Below, piece after piece: positions 52,355 to 60,402 of a DNA stretch of 64,000 nt (position 1 is its first letter; each line of letters starts with the position of its first letter). Made by a program: the position numbers and the translations under genes. The notes under the pieces are model-generated. The model was not told where the DNA came from and did not search any database. It saw nothing but the letters and a program-made list of their open reading frames with translations. This stretch comes from a virus, in IMG/VR virus record IMGVR_UViG_3300042453_004683, positions 1 to 64,000 of that record. One strand, written 5' to 3'.

Positions 52355-52549
52355 ATGGCACCCGCGTGGTACACCTCCGCCAACCTGGCGGGGCTGGCTC
52401 TGGCCGCGCTGGTCTGCGCCATCGCAAACGTCGGGCTCGGCGTCGTGCTCGGACACGGCGACGAGCACTACCCCGCCGCCGTGGTCTGCGCGGTGGTCGG
52501 GTTCTTCCTGACACTGCTCGCCAAGGCGGCGAGCAACGACGGCCTGTAG
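52355..52549 (+). CDS. Small membrane protein, 64 aa
   Basis: Two hydrophobic helices (about 8-32 and 42-56) separated by GHGDEHYP. Its ATG follows the previous stop by one base. Function unknown. Confidence 0.66.
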   Translation: MAPAWYTSANLAGLALAALVCAIANVGLGVVLGHGDEHYPAAVVCAVVGFFLTLLAKAASNDGL

Positions 52550-52598
52550 CGGGCTGCCGCGCCCCGCTGTGCTGTTCCCTTCACCTCTGGAGTCTCCA

Positions 52599-53006
52599 AT
52601 GACCGCCGCCCCCGCCGCCTTCGACCCCTCCGCCGACAACACCCTTCCGCCTCCCCCGGAGACCATCGTGCTCGACTTCTACGTCATCGACAACATCCGC
52701 CGCCTCCCCCTCACCGTCGGCCCCAACGGTACCCCGTGCCCGACGGTGGGCTTCACGGACGATCCGCCCCAGGTCTTCCAGTCCCCCGACATCGACGGCG
52801 ACCTCACCGTCCGCGTGGTCCGCCGCCACGTCGGCGCCACGGGCGACGTGGAGTGGGTCGACGTGGGCGACCCCGCCTACTCCCTCAAGGAGTTCCGCGC
52901 CATCACCGCCGGGCTGGTGTGCGACGGTGCGCTGACCCGCGCCGAGGCCGACGCGCTGGTCAACGAGGCGGCGGCGCTGATCGCCCGCCCGCAGGTGAGC
53001 GAGTGA
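52599..53006 (+). CDS. Array protein T, 135 aa, unknown
   Basis: Leader GGAGTCTCCAATG. Strand-rich centre (GDLTVRVVRRHVGATG) and a helical C-terminus (LTRAEADALVNEAAALI). Overlaps the next gene (GTGA). Confidence 0.7.
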   Translation: MTAAPAAFDPSADNTLPPPPETIVLDFYVIDNIRRLPLTVGPNGTPCPTVGFTDDPPQVFQSPDIDGDLTVRVVRRHVGATGDVEWVDVGDPAYSLKEFRAITAGLVCDGALTRAEADALVNEAAALIARPQVSE

Positions 53007-53296
53007 GGCTCGCCCGCGCCCGCCGGCGGCTGACGCTACGCGGGCTGGTCGCCCTGCGGCCCACCGGGTTCGTCCGGCTGCCGATGGTGGCCGGCACCGT
53101 GCCGCGGCTGGTCCATCGGAGCAACGGGATGTTGTTCCTCGTGGTCCGCGAGGACCGCGTGTTCCCCGACATCGGCCGCTTCGGCCTGTCCATCGTCGAC
53201 TACGTGCCCCGCCTCGACGGGCGGGCCAGCATCCGGCTGACCCGCCGCTGGCGCGGCTGCGCGGCCGATGGTACTGGTGTCGAGCTGCCCTTCTGA
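53003..53296 (+). CDS. Array protein U, 97 aa, basic
   Basis: GTG start overlapping T. Arg-rich first half (RLARARRRLTLRGLVALR) and a strand pair (MLFLVVREDRVFPD). Function unknown. Confidence 0.66.
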   Translation: MRLARARRRLTLRGLVALRPTGFVRLPMVAGTVPRLVHRSNGMLFLVVREDRVFPDIGRFGLSIVDYVPRLDGRASIRLTRRWRGCAADGTGVELPF

Positions 53297-53332
53297 TTGT
53301 GTGATGACACTCACCCCTGGAGCACTGACACC

Positions 53333-53602
53333 ATGCCCCTCGCCCCCTACAACACGTCCCTCGACCTGCCCACCCTGTCCGGCATCCTGCCCGCCGACTT
53401 CGACCCGACCCTCTGGTCGACGCCGGAGCTGCGCGAGTACCCCGCCGACCCGACCTCGCCGGCCATCTGCGACGTGATGCTCTACTCGATCCACCTGGAC
53501 ACGCGCCGCTACGTCAACGTCGCCTTCGGGCGTGACCTCGCGGACATCATCGACCGGAACCCAGCGCACGCCGCCTGGATCAAGTCGGCGGTGAAGAAGT
53601 GA
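53333..53602 (+). CDS. Array protein V, 89 aa, unknown
   Basis: GGAG 10 nt upstream. Contains SICDVMLYSIHLDTRRYVN-like (AICDVMLYSIHLDTRRYV) and FGRDLADIIDRNP. Overlaps the next GTG. Confidence 0.68.
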   Translation: MPLAPYNTSLDLPTLSGILPADFDPTLWSTPELREYPADPTSPAICDVMLYSIHLDTRRYVNVAFGRDLADIIDRNPAHAAWIKSAVKK

Positions 53603-53751
53603 GCGAGTTCCTGGTGCTCACCGGCATGGCGTGCTACGTCGTGGCCGGCGTCTGGTGGTCCGAGTTCGCTCGGATCACGCTCGACCAGCGGGTCGCGCGC
53701 CGGTTGGTGTGGGCAGTCATCGTCCCCGTCATCCTCTGCAATCTTCCCTGA
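53599..53751 (+). CDS. Small membrane protein, 50 aa
   Basis: GTG start in a GTGA overlap with gene V. Two hydrophobic stretches (EFLVLTGMACYVVAGVWW; LVWAVIVPVILCNL) separated by a basic loop. Supported by coupling and by the clean fit between V and ThyA. Confidence 0.6.
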   Translation: MSEFLVLTGMACYVVAGVWWSEFARITLDQRVARRLVWAVIVPVILCNLP

Positions 53752-53765
53752 CAGGATCCCCGCTT

Positions 53766-54653
53766 ATGTTGACCATCGAACTCGACTACCTCGGCGTCCT
53801 CGGCAACCTCGTCGAACTGGCAGGGTCCGGTCACGTCCGCCGCGGGCGAACCTCGACCCCGTGGGTGTCATTGTCGGCGCCCATCTTCATCGACTTCTAC
53901 GTCGGCGCCGGCTGCCGGCTGCCGCTCCTGACCACCAAGAAGATGCACACGCGCAGCATCCTCGCCGAGCTGGTCTGGTTCCTGCGCGGCGACACCAACG
54001 TGCGCTGGCTCCAGGCGCACGGCGTCACCATCTGGGACGAGTGGGCCGACGCCGCCGGCAACCTCGGCCCCGTCTACGGCCACCAGTGGCGGCGCTGGCG
54101 CGACGAGCGCAGCGGCACCAGCATCGACCAGGTGCAGCGCGTCATCGACGGCTGGCTTCGCGACCCCTACGACCGCGGCCTGGTCGTGTCCGCCTGGAAC
54201 GTGGCCGACCTCGGCTCGATGGCGCTCCGTCCGTGCCACTACGCATGGCAGATCACCTGCCCGGAGCCGGGCGTGATGGACATCCACGTTCAGCAGCGCA
54301 GCGCCGACTGGTTCCTCGGCGTGCCGTACAACCTGGCCTCGTACTCGGCGCTCCTGATCCTGCTCGCCAAGGCGGTCGGCGTCACGCCAGGCACCGTCTG
54401 GTGGAGCGGGGCCGACTGCCACCTGTACCTGAACCACGTCGAGGCCGCGCAGCGGCAGTTGGCGGTGCGGGCTGCGGCGCTGGAGAGCGCGTTCACGGGC
54501 ACGGACAGGTACACCGCCCCGTGCCTCGTCGTCTCGGACGAGGCCGACATCTACTACGCCGTCACCGACGAGGGCGCGTTGACGCTGGACATGTTCGAGG
54601 TGACCGGCTACAACCCCGTGGGCCCGGTGATCCGTGCGCCCGTCGCCGTGTAG
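53766..54653 (+). CDS. thyA: Thymidylate synthase (ThyA-type)
   Basis: Makes dTMP from dUMP with methylene-tetrahydrofolate. Visible motifs: LLTTKKMHTRSILAELVWFL (54-73), GPVYGHQWRRW (101-111), catalytic C157 in RPCHYAWQ, QQRSADWFLGVPYNLASYS (176-194) with R178 and N189, and DCHLYLNHVE near 240. The Asn at the base-recognition position argues for dUMP rather than dCMP as substrate, although phage homologues that make hydroxymethyl-dUMP look similar. It pairs functionally with the DHFR gene 1.3 kb downstream. At 295 aa it is of normal length. Confidence 0.92.
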   Translation: MLTIELDYLGVLGNLVELAGSGHVRRGRTSTPWVSLSAPIFIDFYVGAGCRLPLLTTKKMHTRSILAELVWFLRGDTNVRWLQAHGVTIWDEWADAAGNLGPVYGHQWRRWRDERSGTSIDQVQRVIDGWLRDPYDRGLVVSAWNVADLGSMALRPCHYAWQITCPEPGVMDIHVQQRSADWFLGVPYNLASYSALLILLAKAVGVTPGTVWWSGADCHLYLNHVEAAQRQLAVRAAALESAFTGTDRYTAPCLVVSDEADIYYAVTDEGALTLDMFEVTGYNPVGPVIRAPVAV

Positions 54654-54664
54654 GAGACTTGACC

Positions 54665-54763
54665 ATGAAGCCGTCTGACCTACTGCTGTCGCTCATGCCG
54701 AGCGTGATGTCCCTCGACGAACTCGCCGGCACGGTTGCGCACAACGTCCGCATCCGTTACTGA
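54665..54763 (+). CDS. Tiny coupled protein, 32 aa
   Basis: AGGAG 8 nt before the ATG; the stop is immediately followed by the TTG of the next frame. Hydrophobic/helical (LLLSLMPSVMSLDELAG). Its exact fit between thyA and the next small gene supports it. Confidence 0.5.
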   Translation: MKPSDLLLSLMPSVMSLDELAGTVAHNVRIRY

Positions 54764-54916
54764 TTGATCGTCAGCGGCTTCACCTACACCACCACGAGAC
54801 ACCACGTCATCGAATACTGCGGCGTCGGTGGCTTCTACATCAAGACGCCCGACTTCGCGATCAACCTCGACTTCACCCCGCGCTGGATGCGCACAACCAC
54901 GACCGGAGGATACTGA
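54764..54916 (+). CDS. Small protein, 50 aa
   Basis: TTG start directly after the previous stop; its TGA overlaps the next ATG (TGATG). Strand-rich, His/Thr/Tyr-rich (VIEYCGVGGFYIKTPDF). Function unknown. Confidence 0.5.
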   Translation: MIVSGFTYTTTRHHVIEYCGVGGFYIKTPDFAINLDFTPRWMRTTTTGGY

Positions 54917-55371
54917 TGGACAGCATCAAGAACGAACTCATCCGTCTGCGGAACGAGGGCCGGATCGTGGCCGGCACCTGGAACGACACCCAGGTCATCC
55001 TCGTGATGGCGCCCGACCGCGTGGCCGACATCGACGCCGAGATGCGGCGGCTGCACCTCAACCCCGTCGGCGAGCCCGAGCCTGAGTACGGCAACGTCAC
55101 GCGCAGCTATGTCGCCGCTGACGCGGACGCGGCCTTGCCGGTTCCGGGGCTCGCCAACGCCTCCATGCGGCTGCTGAAGGCGGGCCTCGTCCGCAGCGTC
55201 TACCTCGACGTGCAGAATGGGCGCCTGCACGTCCTCTGCTACGTCAAGGAGGGCGACATCGCGGAGGTGAGCAGCGCCCTCGAAGACATCGGACTGCGCG
55301 TCGCTCCGGCCTACAGCGGCTGGGGCAGCACCGGGACCGAGTACGGCTGGGTCGGCTACCACCCCGCCTAA
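54916..55371 (+). CDS. Unknown protein, 151 aa
   Basis: GGAGG 5 nt before the ATG. Two similar alpha/beta halves are suggested: TWNDTQVILVMAPDRVADID and RLHVLCYVKEGDIAEVSSAL, each followed by a short helix and GLRV/LNPV. It ends tail to tail (4-base overlap) with the TerS-like gene. Function unknown. Confidence 0.74.
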   Translation: MDSIKNELIRLRNEGRIVAGTWNDTQVILVMAPDRVADIDAEMRRLHLNPVGEPEPEYGNVTRSYVAADADAALPVPGLANASMRLLKAGLVRSVYLDVQNGRLHVLCYVKEGDIAEVSSALEDIGLRVAPAYSGWGSTGTEYGWVGYHPA

Positions 55372-55946
55372 TCTGCGGACACGTCGATGATGCCGTAGTC
55401 CTGGCCGGCAGCCCCGGCCGGGACGCTCACACCACCAGCGCCACCAGCGCCACCAGCGCCGCCTCGCCCGGACACGATCGCCTCGGTGACGAGGCGGCCG
55501 ATCTCGGCGAGGCGCTCGGCGTCCGTCGCCTCGACCTTCTCGCCCGCGTACTTGCGCTCGGCGTCTGCGGCCTCCTTGCCGAACATGCCAGCGACAGCGA
55601 GTACCTCCTTCGCGGCCGCGACGCGCGCGTTCGCTGGAGCGTCCTCGTTCCCGGCGATGTCCATCAGCGTGTTCAGCGCGCTCTCGGCCAGGTCTACGGC
55701 GGTCGAGCGCAAGGCGAACCGCTGGCGGTTGACACCGTGCGCGTGCGCGGCGGCCAGCTCGCGGGTCACGCTGGTGCCGATGGCGATGTCCGCCTCCGTC
55801 AACCCCGTCTCGCTGGCGATGACGGCCATCGGGACCGACGCCACCAGCATGTCGCGGACGCGCTGCACGAGCGCGAGGTCGGCAGTCCACGAGGCGGCGG
55901 CGGTGGCGTCGGCGGCTCGGGTGAGATAGGCGGTCCGCGGCGGCAT
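55368..55946 (-). CDS. Terminase small subunit-like protein, 192 aa
   Basis: An N-terminal helix-turn-helix-like segment (RVRDMLVASVPMAVIASETG, then LTEADI) precedes a long helical region ending in ARVAAAKEVLAVAGMFG, a pattern (variable helices, then A-K-E-x-L-x-x-A-G) typical of small terminase subunits. The C-terminus is a Gly/Ala-rich tail with repeated GGAGG-AGGAG. It stands alone on the minus strand 35 kb from TerL. The call rests on pattern only. Confidence 0.55.
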   Translation of the reverse strand: MPPRTAYLTRAADATAAASWTADLALVQRVRDMLVASVPMAVIASETGLTEADIAIGTSVTRELAAAHAHGVNRQRFALRSTAVDLAESALNTLMDIAGNEDAPANARVAAAKEVLAVAGMFGKEAADAERKYAGEKVEATDAERLAEIGRLVTEAIVSGRGGAGGAGGAGGVSVPAGAAGQDYGIIDVSAD

Positions 55947-55993
55947 CTTTGTGGGCGTCTCCTACCCACCCCCATAACACGCGGGAGGTCCCT

Positions 55994-56422
55994 TTGCACC
56001 GCGACATCACGCTCATCCTGGCCTCAACGCTCGACGGCTGCATCGCCCGCCCGGACGGTGCGCTGCCGATGCGCGACCCGGAGGACCTCCGCCACTTCCG
56101 CGCGCTGACGATGGGCACCGACTGCGTTGTTGGGCGTGTCACGGCTGACACACTGCCCGTGCTGAAGGGACGTCGCCTGCTGGTGATGAGCGGCGGCTGG
56201 ACGACGGCCTACCGCGGCGAGCACGTCATCGTCGGCAGCGTCGAGGAGGCCATCAGCGAGCGGTACGTCGGCGAGCCGCTTCACGTCATCGGCGGCGCCC
56301 AGGTCTACGAGCTGTGGGCCGACATCGCCGACGGCGTGTCCGTCACCTGGCTCCCGATCGTGGGCGGCCCCGGCTGGATCCGGCTCGGACCGAAGATGCG
56401 GGAGAGATTATTGGTGGATTGA
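55994..56422 (+). CDS. Dihydrofolate reductase
   Basis: TTG start at 55994 with GGGAGG 5 nt upstream. The fold signature is clear: ITLILASTLDGCIARPDGAL, DLRHFRALTMGTDCVVGRVT, RRLLVMSGG, and LHVIGGAQVYELWADIADG followed by a VTWLP strand. It regenerates tetrahydrofolate after ThyA turnover. At 142 aa it is slightly short but complete. It faces the TerS-like gene head to head. Confidence 0.88.
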   Translation: MHRDITLILASTLDGCIARPDGALPMRDPEDLRHFRALTMGTDCVVGRVTADTLPVLKGRRLLVMSGGWTTAYRGEHVIVGSVEEAISERYVGEPLHVIGGAQVYELWADIADGVSVTWLPIVGGPGWIRLGPKMRERLLVD

Positions 56423-56424
56423 GG

Positions 56425-56453
56425 TTGACGGCGGTGGAGGGCCGAGGTACTTG
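56425..56453 (+). promoter_or_regulatory. Promoter TTGACG-N17-TACTTG
   Basis: Exact 17-bp spacing, 62 nt upstream of the ATG at 56516; it rules out the earlier TTG at 56453 as the start. Confidence 0.72.
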
Positions 56454-56515
56454 TGTGGAAGCGGCGGGCAGCGAACCCGCCGGGCACCCGACCCCGCAAC
56501 ACCAGGAGAACACGC

Positions 56516-58999
56516 ATGAGCAAGACCCTGACCGCCAGCCTGTCCCGTGCCGTCAACGAGAAGGACGTCGAGAACGCCTACCGCGCGGCCGTCACCGACG
56601 TGGTGGGACCGTCCGTCGCCTGGACGTCGCCGCACCAGACCGACGGCGTGGCGACCTGGACGACCGCGCCCGCCACCGTCCGGCTGCTGCTGGAGGCGAA
56701 GTTCCAGCAGGACCTGAAGTCCCGCGTCGGCGCGTGCAACGTCCTCGGCCAGATGATCCTCTACCTCAAGCGGTTCGAGGCGGCCGGCGACGCCGTGCCG
56801 AACGTGCTCCTGGTCGGCGACAAGGACGAGTGCTTCGTCCTCTCCACCGACGCCGTGCGCGGCTTCCTGGCCCTCGACATCGACTGGTCCGTGGCGCCCA
56901 GCAAGGGCAACCCCGACCTCACCCGCGCGCTCGTCCAGGGCGTCAACCTCATGCCCTACGTCTACGACACGACCGGCGCCTTCAACTTCCGCGACGTCAT
57001 CGCCAAGGTCGACGCGCTCGCCCAGGGCGTCGCGCACCAGGTCCGCGCCACGCCCTCCAACATCAGCGCCATCTTCGCCTACTGGCGTGACCGCGTGTTC
57101 CGCAAGGGCGACGGCAAGCACGCGCTCACCGCGACCGAGCAGGTCGACGTGTTCCTGCGCTGCCTGTTCCTGCCGACCGACGTGGCGCTGCACCCCACCA
57201 AGAAGGGCGTCCTCATCGTCCCTGGCTACCAGGACGGCGTGCTCGTGAACGCCGACCAGTACGCATCCTTCTTCAGCCACTTCGTCCAGGGCTACAAGCC
57301 CGCCGAGGTCGAGCACTTCTACGCCAACAAGGACCGCCTCGTCGACGAGGACGACCGGCGCCGGCAGGGCGCGTTCTTCACGCCCGCGCTGTGGGTCGCG
57401 GAGGCGCACCGCGAGATGGACCGCGTGCTTGGCGAGGGCTGGCGGCGTGACTGCGTGGTGTGGGATCCGGCTGCCGGGACCGCCAACCTCACCCGGGACT
57501 ACACGGACTGGGGCTGCCTGATCTCCTCGACGGCTGAGAAGGCCGACGTCAAGGTGATGCGCGAGAACCGCTGGGGCGGGCAGGTGTTCCACTACGACTT
57601 CCTGAACGACGACGCGCCCTCGCCGTTCTTCGGCCCCGACGACGGCGACAACCGCATCCCGTCCGCCGTGGACCGCGTGCTCCGCGAGGCTGCGAAGGCG
57701 GGCAAGCGGCTGGTGTTCCTGGCGAACCCGCCGTACGGTACTGCGGGTGTTCTGGGCAAGGACAGCAAAGAGGGGATTGCGACCAACGCCACGAACGGTC
57801 ACATGAAGAAGGCAAAGATGGGCAAGGCGGCAAGCCAGCTCTACGCGCAGTTCATGTTCCGGTTCATGCAGATCGCGCAGCAGTACGGGTTCACGCGCAC
57901 GACGGTCGGCCTGTTCAGTCCGCTGAACCACATGTGCAGCGGCTCCTACGCCAGGTTCCGCCAGTGGTGGTACGCGCGGAACGCCTACCAGGGCGGCTTC
58001 ATGTTCCAGGCGTCGCACTTCGCCGACGTGTCCGGCGCGTGGGGCATCTCCTTCACCGTCTGGTCGGAGGGCACGACGCCCCTCAACCGCGACATCGAGA
58101 TCGACCTGCGTGACGTCGCCGACTTCCAGGTGCGGAGGATCGGCGGGAAGATGCTCGCCGCCCCTGATGGTCGAGGGGCGACGGACTGGCTGGCTGAAAG
58201 TGCTTCAAGCCCCAACGCGGACGCACCAAAGTTCTCCAGCGGGCTGAACCTGTCCGATGCGTGGGACGGCGGCTGGCGCTCTGACGCGATCTGCGGCTTC
58301 GTCGCAAAGGCCAACTGCCCGCAGCAGCAGCAGATTGTGTTCTGGCTGTCGGGACCGTTGACCGACAAGCGTACGAAGACGTCGATCGTCTGCGACAACC
58401 GGGCGTGGCGCCGTGCCGTCGCCCTGTTCGGTGCGCGGAAGCTGGTGACCGGCAACTGGATCAACGACAAGGACGAGTACCTCGCCCCCGACGAGGCCGC
58501 CGCCGGCTACGACCAGTGGGTCAACGACTGCCACATCTACGCCCTGCTCCACCCGTCCAACAACTGCACGGCCATGCGCGACGTGCAGTACAAGGGCAAG
58601 TCCTGGCGCATCAAGAACAACTGGTTCTGGCGCACCCGCACGGACACGCTCGCCGCCACCAACACCGTCAACACCGGCGGGCTCTACCGCGACGCGCGTG
58701 CCGAGAACGAGGACGCCTACTTCGCCAAGGTGATCGACGGGCTGGCGCTTAGCGACGACGCCCGGCGCGTCCTCGACCTGGTGGACACGCTCTGGCTCAA
58801 GAGCCTCGACGTCAGGGAGGACTTCGCCGCGGGCCACCCCGACCTCCACCTGATGGCGCACGACGCCGGCGTCTACCAGCTCAAGCAGCTCTGGAAGGCG
58901 CTGTACCCGACGGAGTGGGAGGAGATCCGCGCGGCGCACAAGGCGCTCGCCGACCGCCTCCGGGATGGCGTCTACGACTACGGCTTCCTCCGCCGGTAG
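56516..58999 (+). CDS. Type IIG-like restriction endonuclease-methyltransferase
   Basis: ATG with AGGAG 7 nt upstream; 827 aa. Residues about 15-110 contain a PD-(D/E)xK-like set (D43, E60-A-K62 in RLLLEAKFQ, Q79), suggesting a nuclease domain. A helical middle (about 160-280) leads to a gamma-type N6-adenine methyltransferase: GAFFTPALWVAEAH, motif I WDPAAGTANL (316-325) and NPPYG (404-408). The last 400 residues probably carry target recognition. Family knowledge: such single-chain enzymes both cut and methylate. In a phage it may only methylate, if the nuclease centre is inactive. Confidence 0.8.
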   Translation: MSKTLTASLSRAVNEKDVENAYRAAVTDVVGPSVAWTSPHQTDGVATWTTAPATVRLLLEAKFQQDLKSRVGACNVLGQMILYLKRFEAAGDAVPNVLLVGDKDECFVLSTDAVRGFLALDIDWSVAPSKGNPDLTRALVQGVNLMPYVYDTTGAFNFRDVIAKVDALAQGVAHQVRATPSNISAIFAYWRDRVFRKGDGKHALTATEQVDVFLRCLFLPTDVALHPTKKGVLIVPGYQDGVLVNADQYASFFSHFVQGYKPAEVEHFYANKDRLVDEDDRRRQGAFFTPALWVAEAHREMDRVLGEGWRRDCVVWDPAAGTANLTRDYTDWGCLISSTAEKADVKVMRENRWGGQVFHYDFLNDDAPSPFFGPDDGDNRIPSAVDRVLREAAKAGKRLVFLANPPYGTAGVLGKDSKEGIATNATNGHMKKAKMGKAASQLYAQFMFRFMQIAQQYGFTRTTVGLFSPLNHMCSGSYARFRQWWYARNAYQGGFMFQASHFADVSGAWGISFTVWSEGTTPLNRDIEIDLRDVADFQVRRIGGKMLAAPDGRGATDWLAESASSPNADAPKFSSGLNLSDAWDGGWRSDAICGFVAKANCPQQQQIVFWLSGPLTDKRTKTSIVCDNRAWRRAVALFGARKLVTGNWINDKDEYLAPDEAAAGYDQWVNDCHIYALLHPSNNCTAMRDVQYKGKSWRIKNNWFWRTRTDTLAATNTVNTGGLYRDARAENEDAYFAKVIDGLALSDDARRVLDLVDTLWLKSLDVREDFAAGHPDLHLMAHDAGVYQLKQLWKALYPTEWEEIRAAHKALADRLRDGVYDYGFLRR

Positions 59000-59002
59000 C
59001 TG

Positions 59003-59031
59003 TTGACGTCGGACGGATCAACAGATACACC
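59003..59031 (+). promoter_or_regulatory. Promoter TTGACG-N17-TACACC
   Basis: Exact spacing, starts 4 bp after the preceding stop and ends 62 nt before the ATG at 59093. Confidence 0.7.
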
Positions 59032-59092
59032 AACAGTGCCTGGCGCCATCGACGCCGGGCGCCCCCAACCCACCAGCAGGAGAACCACCACC

Positions 59093-59755
59093 ATGTTCCT
59101 CAACCCGACCGCGCTCAACAACTTCATGGCCGCCCTGGCCGACGCCCGCCGCACCATCGAGGAGCGCGCCGTTGCGCTCGGGACGACGCTCAGCGACGAC
59201 GACCTGAAGGCGCTCGCCACCGGCGGCAGCACCAACACCGGCTGGCTCGGCAGCATCCCCGTCCACATCCCCGACGGGAAGGGCGGCGCCTACAAGACCG
59301 AGTGGACGCTGTTCGACCACCCGCAGATCGGCACCGTCAAGCTGAACTTCTGGCACGCGCCCGACCCGCGGCGCATCCCGCACAACCACCCGTGGCGGTA
59401 CGAGTACCAGTCGTTCGAGTCGCGCATCATCTCGGGCGGCTTCAAGGAGACGTGCTACCGCGAGTCGCCGACCGGGCTCTACTACTCGTTCGAGAAGTAC
59501 GTCTACCCGGATGGCCTCTACAACGTGAACTCCACTGATGACGGCATCTACCACACCGTCGATGAGGTCGAGCCCGGCACCATCACGCTGATGGTCTGCG
59601 GGCCCCGCAAGCCGGAGTGGGGCTACCTCTTGCTCGGTGAGCGTGATGAGAACGGCTACTTCACCGGCGAGGAGGTCCGCTTCGACGACCCGCGCGTCGC
59701 CGACCCGGGCTTCCGCGAGGCGTTCCTGGTGCTCAACCCGATGAAGCGGAAGTAG
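59093..59755 (+). CDS. Cupin-like protein, 220 aa
   Basis: AGGAG 10 nt upstream. The centre has cupin-type metal-site elements: PHNHPWRYEYQSF (His-x-His), then SGGFKETCYRE, and later YHTVDEVEPGTITLMVCGP with a second His and a Gly-x-x-Thr turn, then WGYLLL. A helical N-terminus of about 45 residues precedes it. It could be a metal-dependent enzyme (dioxygenase, isomerase) or a binding protein; substrate unknown. Confidence 0.72.
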   Translation: MFLNPTALNNFMAALADARRTIEERAVALGTTLSDDDLKALATGGSTNTGWLGSIPVHIPDGKGGAYKTEWTLFDHPQIGTVKLNFWHAPDPRRIPHNHPWRYEYQSFESRIISGGFKETCYRESPTGLYYSFEKYVYPDGLYNVNSTDDGIYHTVDEVEPGTITLMVCGPRKPEWGYLLLGERDENGYFTGEEVRFDDPRVADPGFREAFLVLNPMKRK

Positions 59756-59794
59756 ATACAGGCCACACACGCGCCAGCGCGTCCAGACGCCGCC

Positions 59795-59827
59795 AGGCCA
59801 GGCCGGGTTCACAGCCCGCCCTGGCCT
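59795..59827 (+). terminator. Terminator-like hairpin after the cupin gene
   Basis: AGGCCAGGCCGGG pairs with CCCGCCCTGGCCT (one mismatch) around a 7-nt loop, followed by TCGCCTTT. Confidence 0.65.
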
Positions 59828-60012
59828 TCGCCTTTGGGGCGAGCGCGCCTTCCCGGCCCCGTTCTGTGCAACGGCGGCCCCGTCCTGCCCCGCCCTCGCC
59901 CGCCCCTCGCCCGCCCCTCCTGTAGTATTCCAGGAGCACGGAGGACGACTGCCCCTCGCGAGGTACGGCTGCCGCTCGGACCCACGGTGCCACGCGCCAC
60001 GTCTCTCTCTAC

Positions 60013-60035
60013 GATCTTAGGAGGATAGTGGATCA
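60013..60035. repeat. Long-range inverted repeat, block B, right copy
   Basis: Exact reverse complement of 41544-41566 over 23 bp. Confidence 0.92.
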
Positions 60036-60041
60036 GGCGGT

Positions 60042-60062
60042 TGTCAACATTCGCCGCTGCCC
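60042..60062. repeat. Long-range inverted repeat, block A, right copy
   Basis: Reverse complement of 41409-41429 with one mismatch. Blocks A and B are 6 bp apart here but 114 bp apart at the left end. Confidence 0.85.
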
Positions 60063-60292
60063 ACGGCGTTCTCATGCGGTCGAGGGCAGTCCTGTACGGT
60101 ATCAACCCGATACGTTTCGGCCTCCCTTTGGCGCGTCGCGCATAGTGGATCGGACGCCGAGCCACCATCGTAGCCGACCGGCAACCGGCGAGAACACCGT
60201 AACCGCAGGCGAAAGTGGAAACCGTGCGGGCCAACATCGCACCGGAAGCGGCTTGCTCCAGCGCGCCGACACGCCATCCGCGAGGAACATCC

Positions 60293-60321
60293 TTGCACGG
60301 TTACGTCCGGCGTGTTACTGG
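60293..60321 (+). promoter_or_regulatory. Promoter TTGCAC-N17-TACTGG
   Basis: Exact spacing, 81 nt upstream of the winged-helix gene. Confidence 0.62.
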
Positions 60322-60402
60322 AGGGGCGGCCGCATCGTGCGGCATGTTCACCCCCCGCTGCCGGCGCCTCCGCCGCCAGCCCCTTCACACTGGAGACCCG
60401 CC

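Larger units (their letters stand above)
59756..60402. other. 647-bp intergenic region with terminator, inverted-repeat copies and promoter
   Basis: No gene seen. It holds the terminator at 59795-59827, C-rich runs, the right copies of the long-range inverted repeat, a second ATAGTGGATC at about 60141, a GTATC-aacc-GATAC hairpin near 60100 and the promoter at 60293-60321. Confidence 0.7.
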
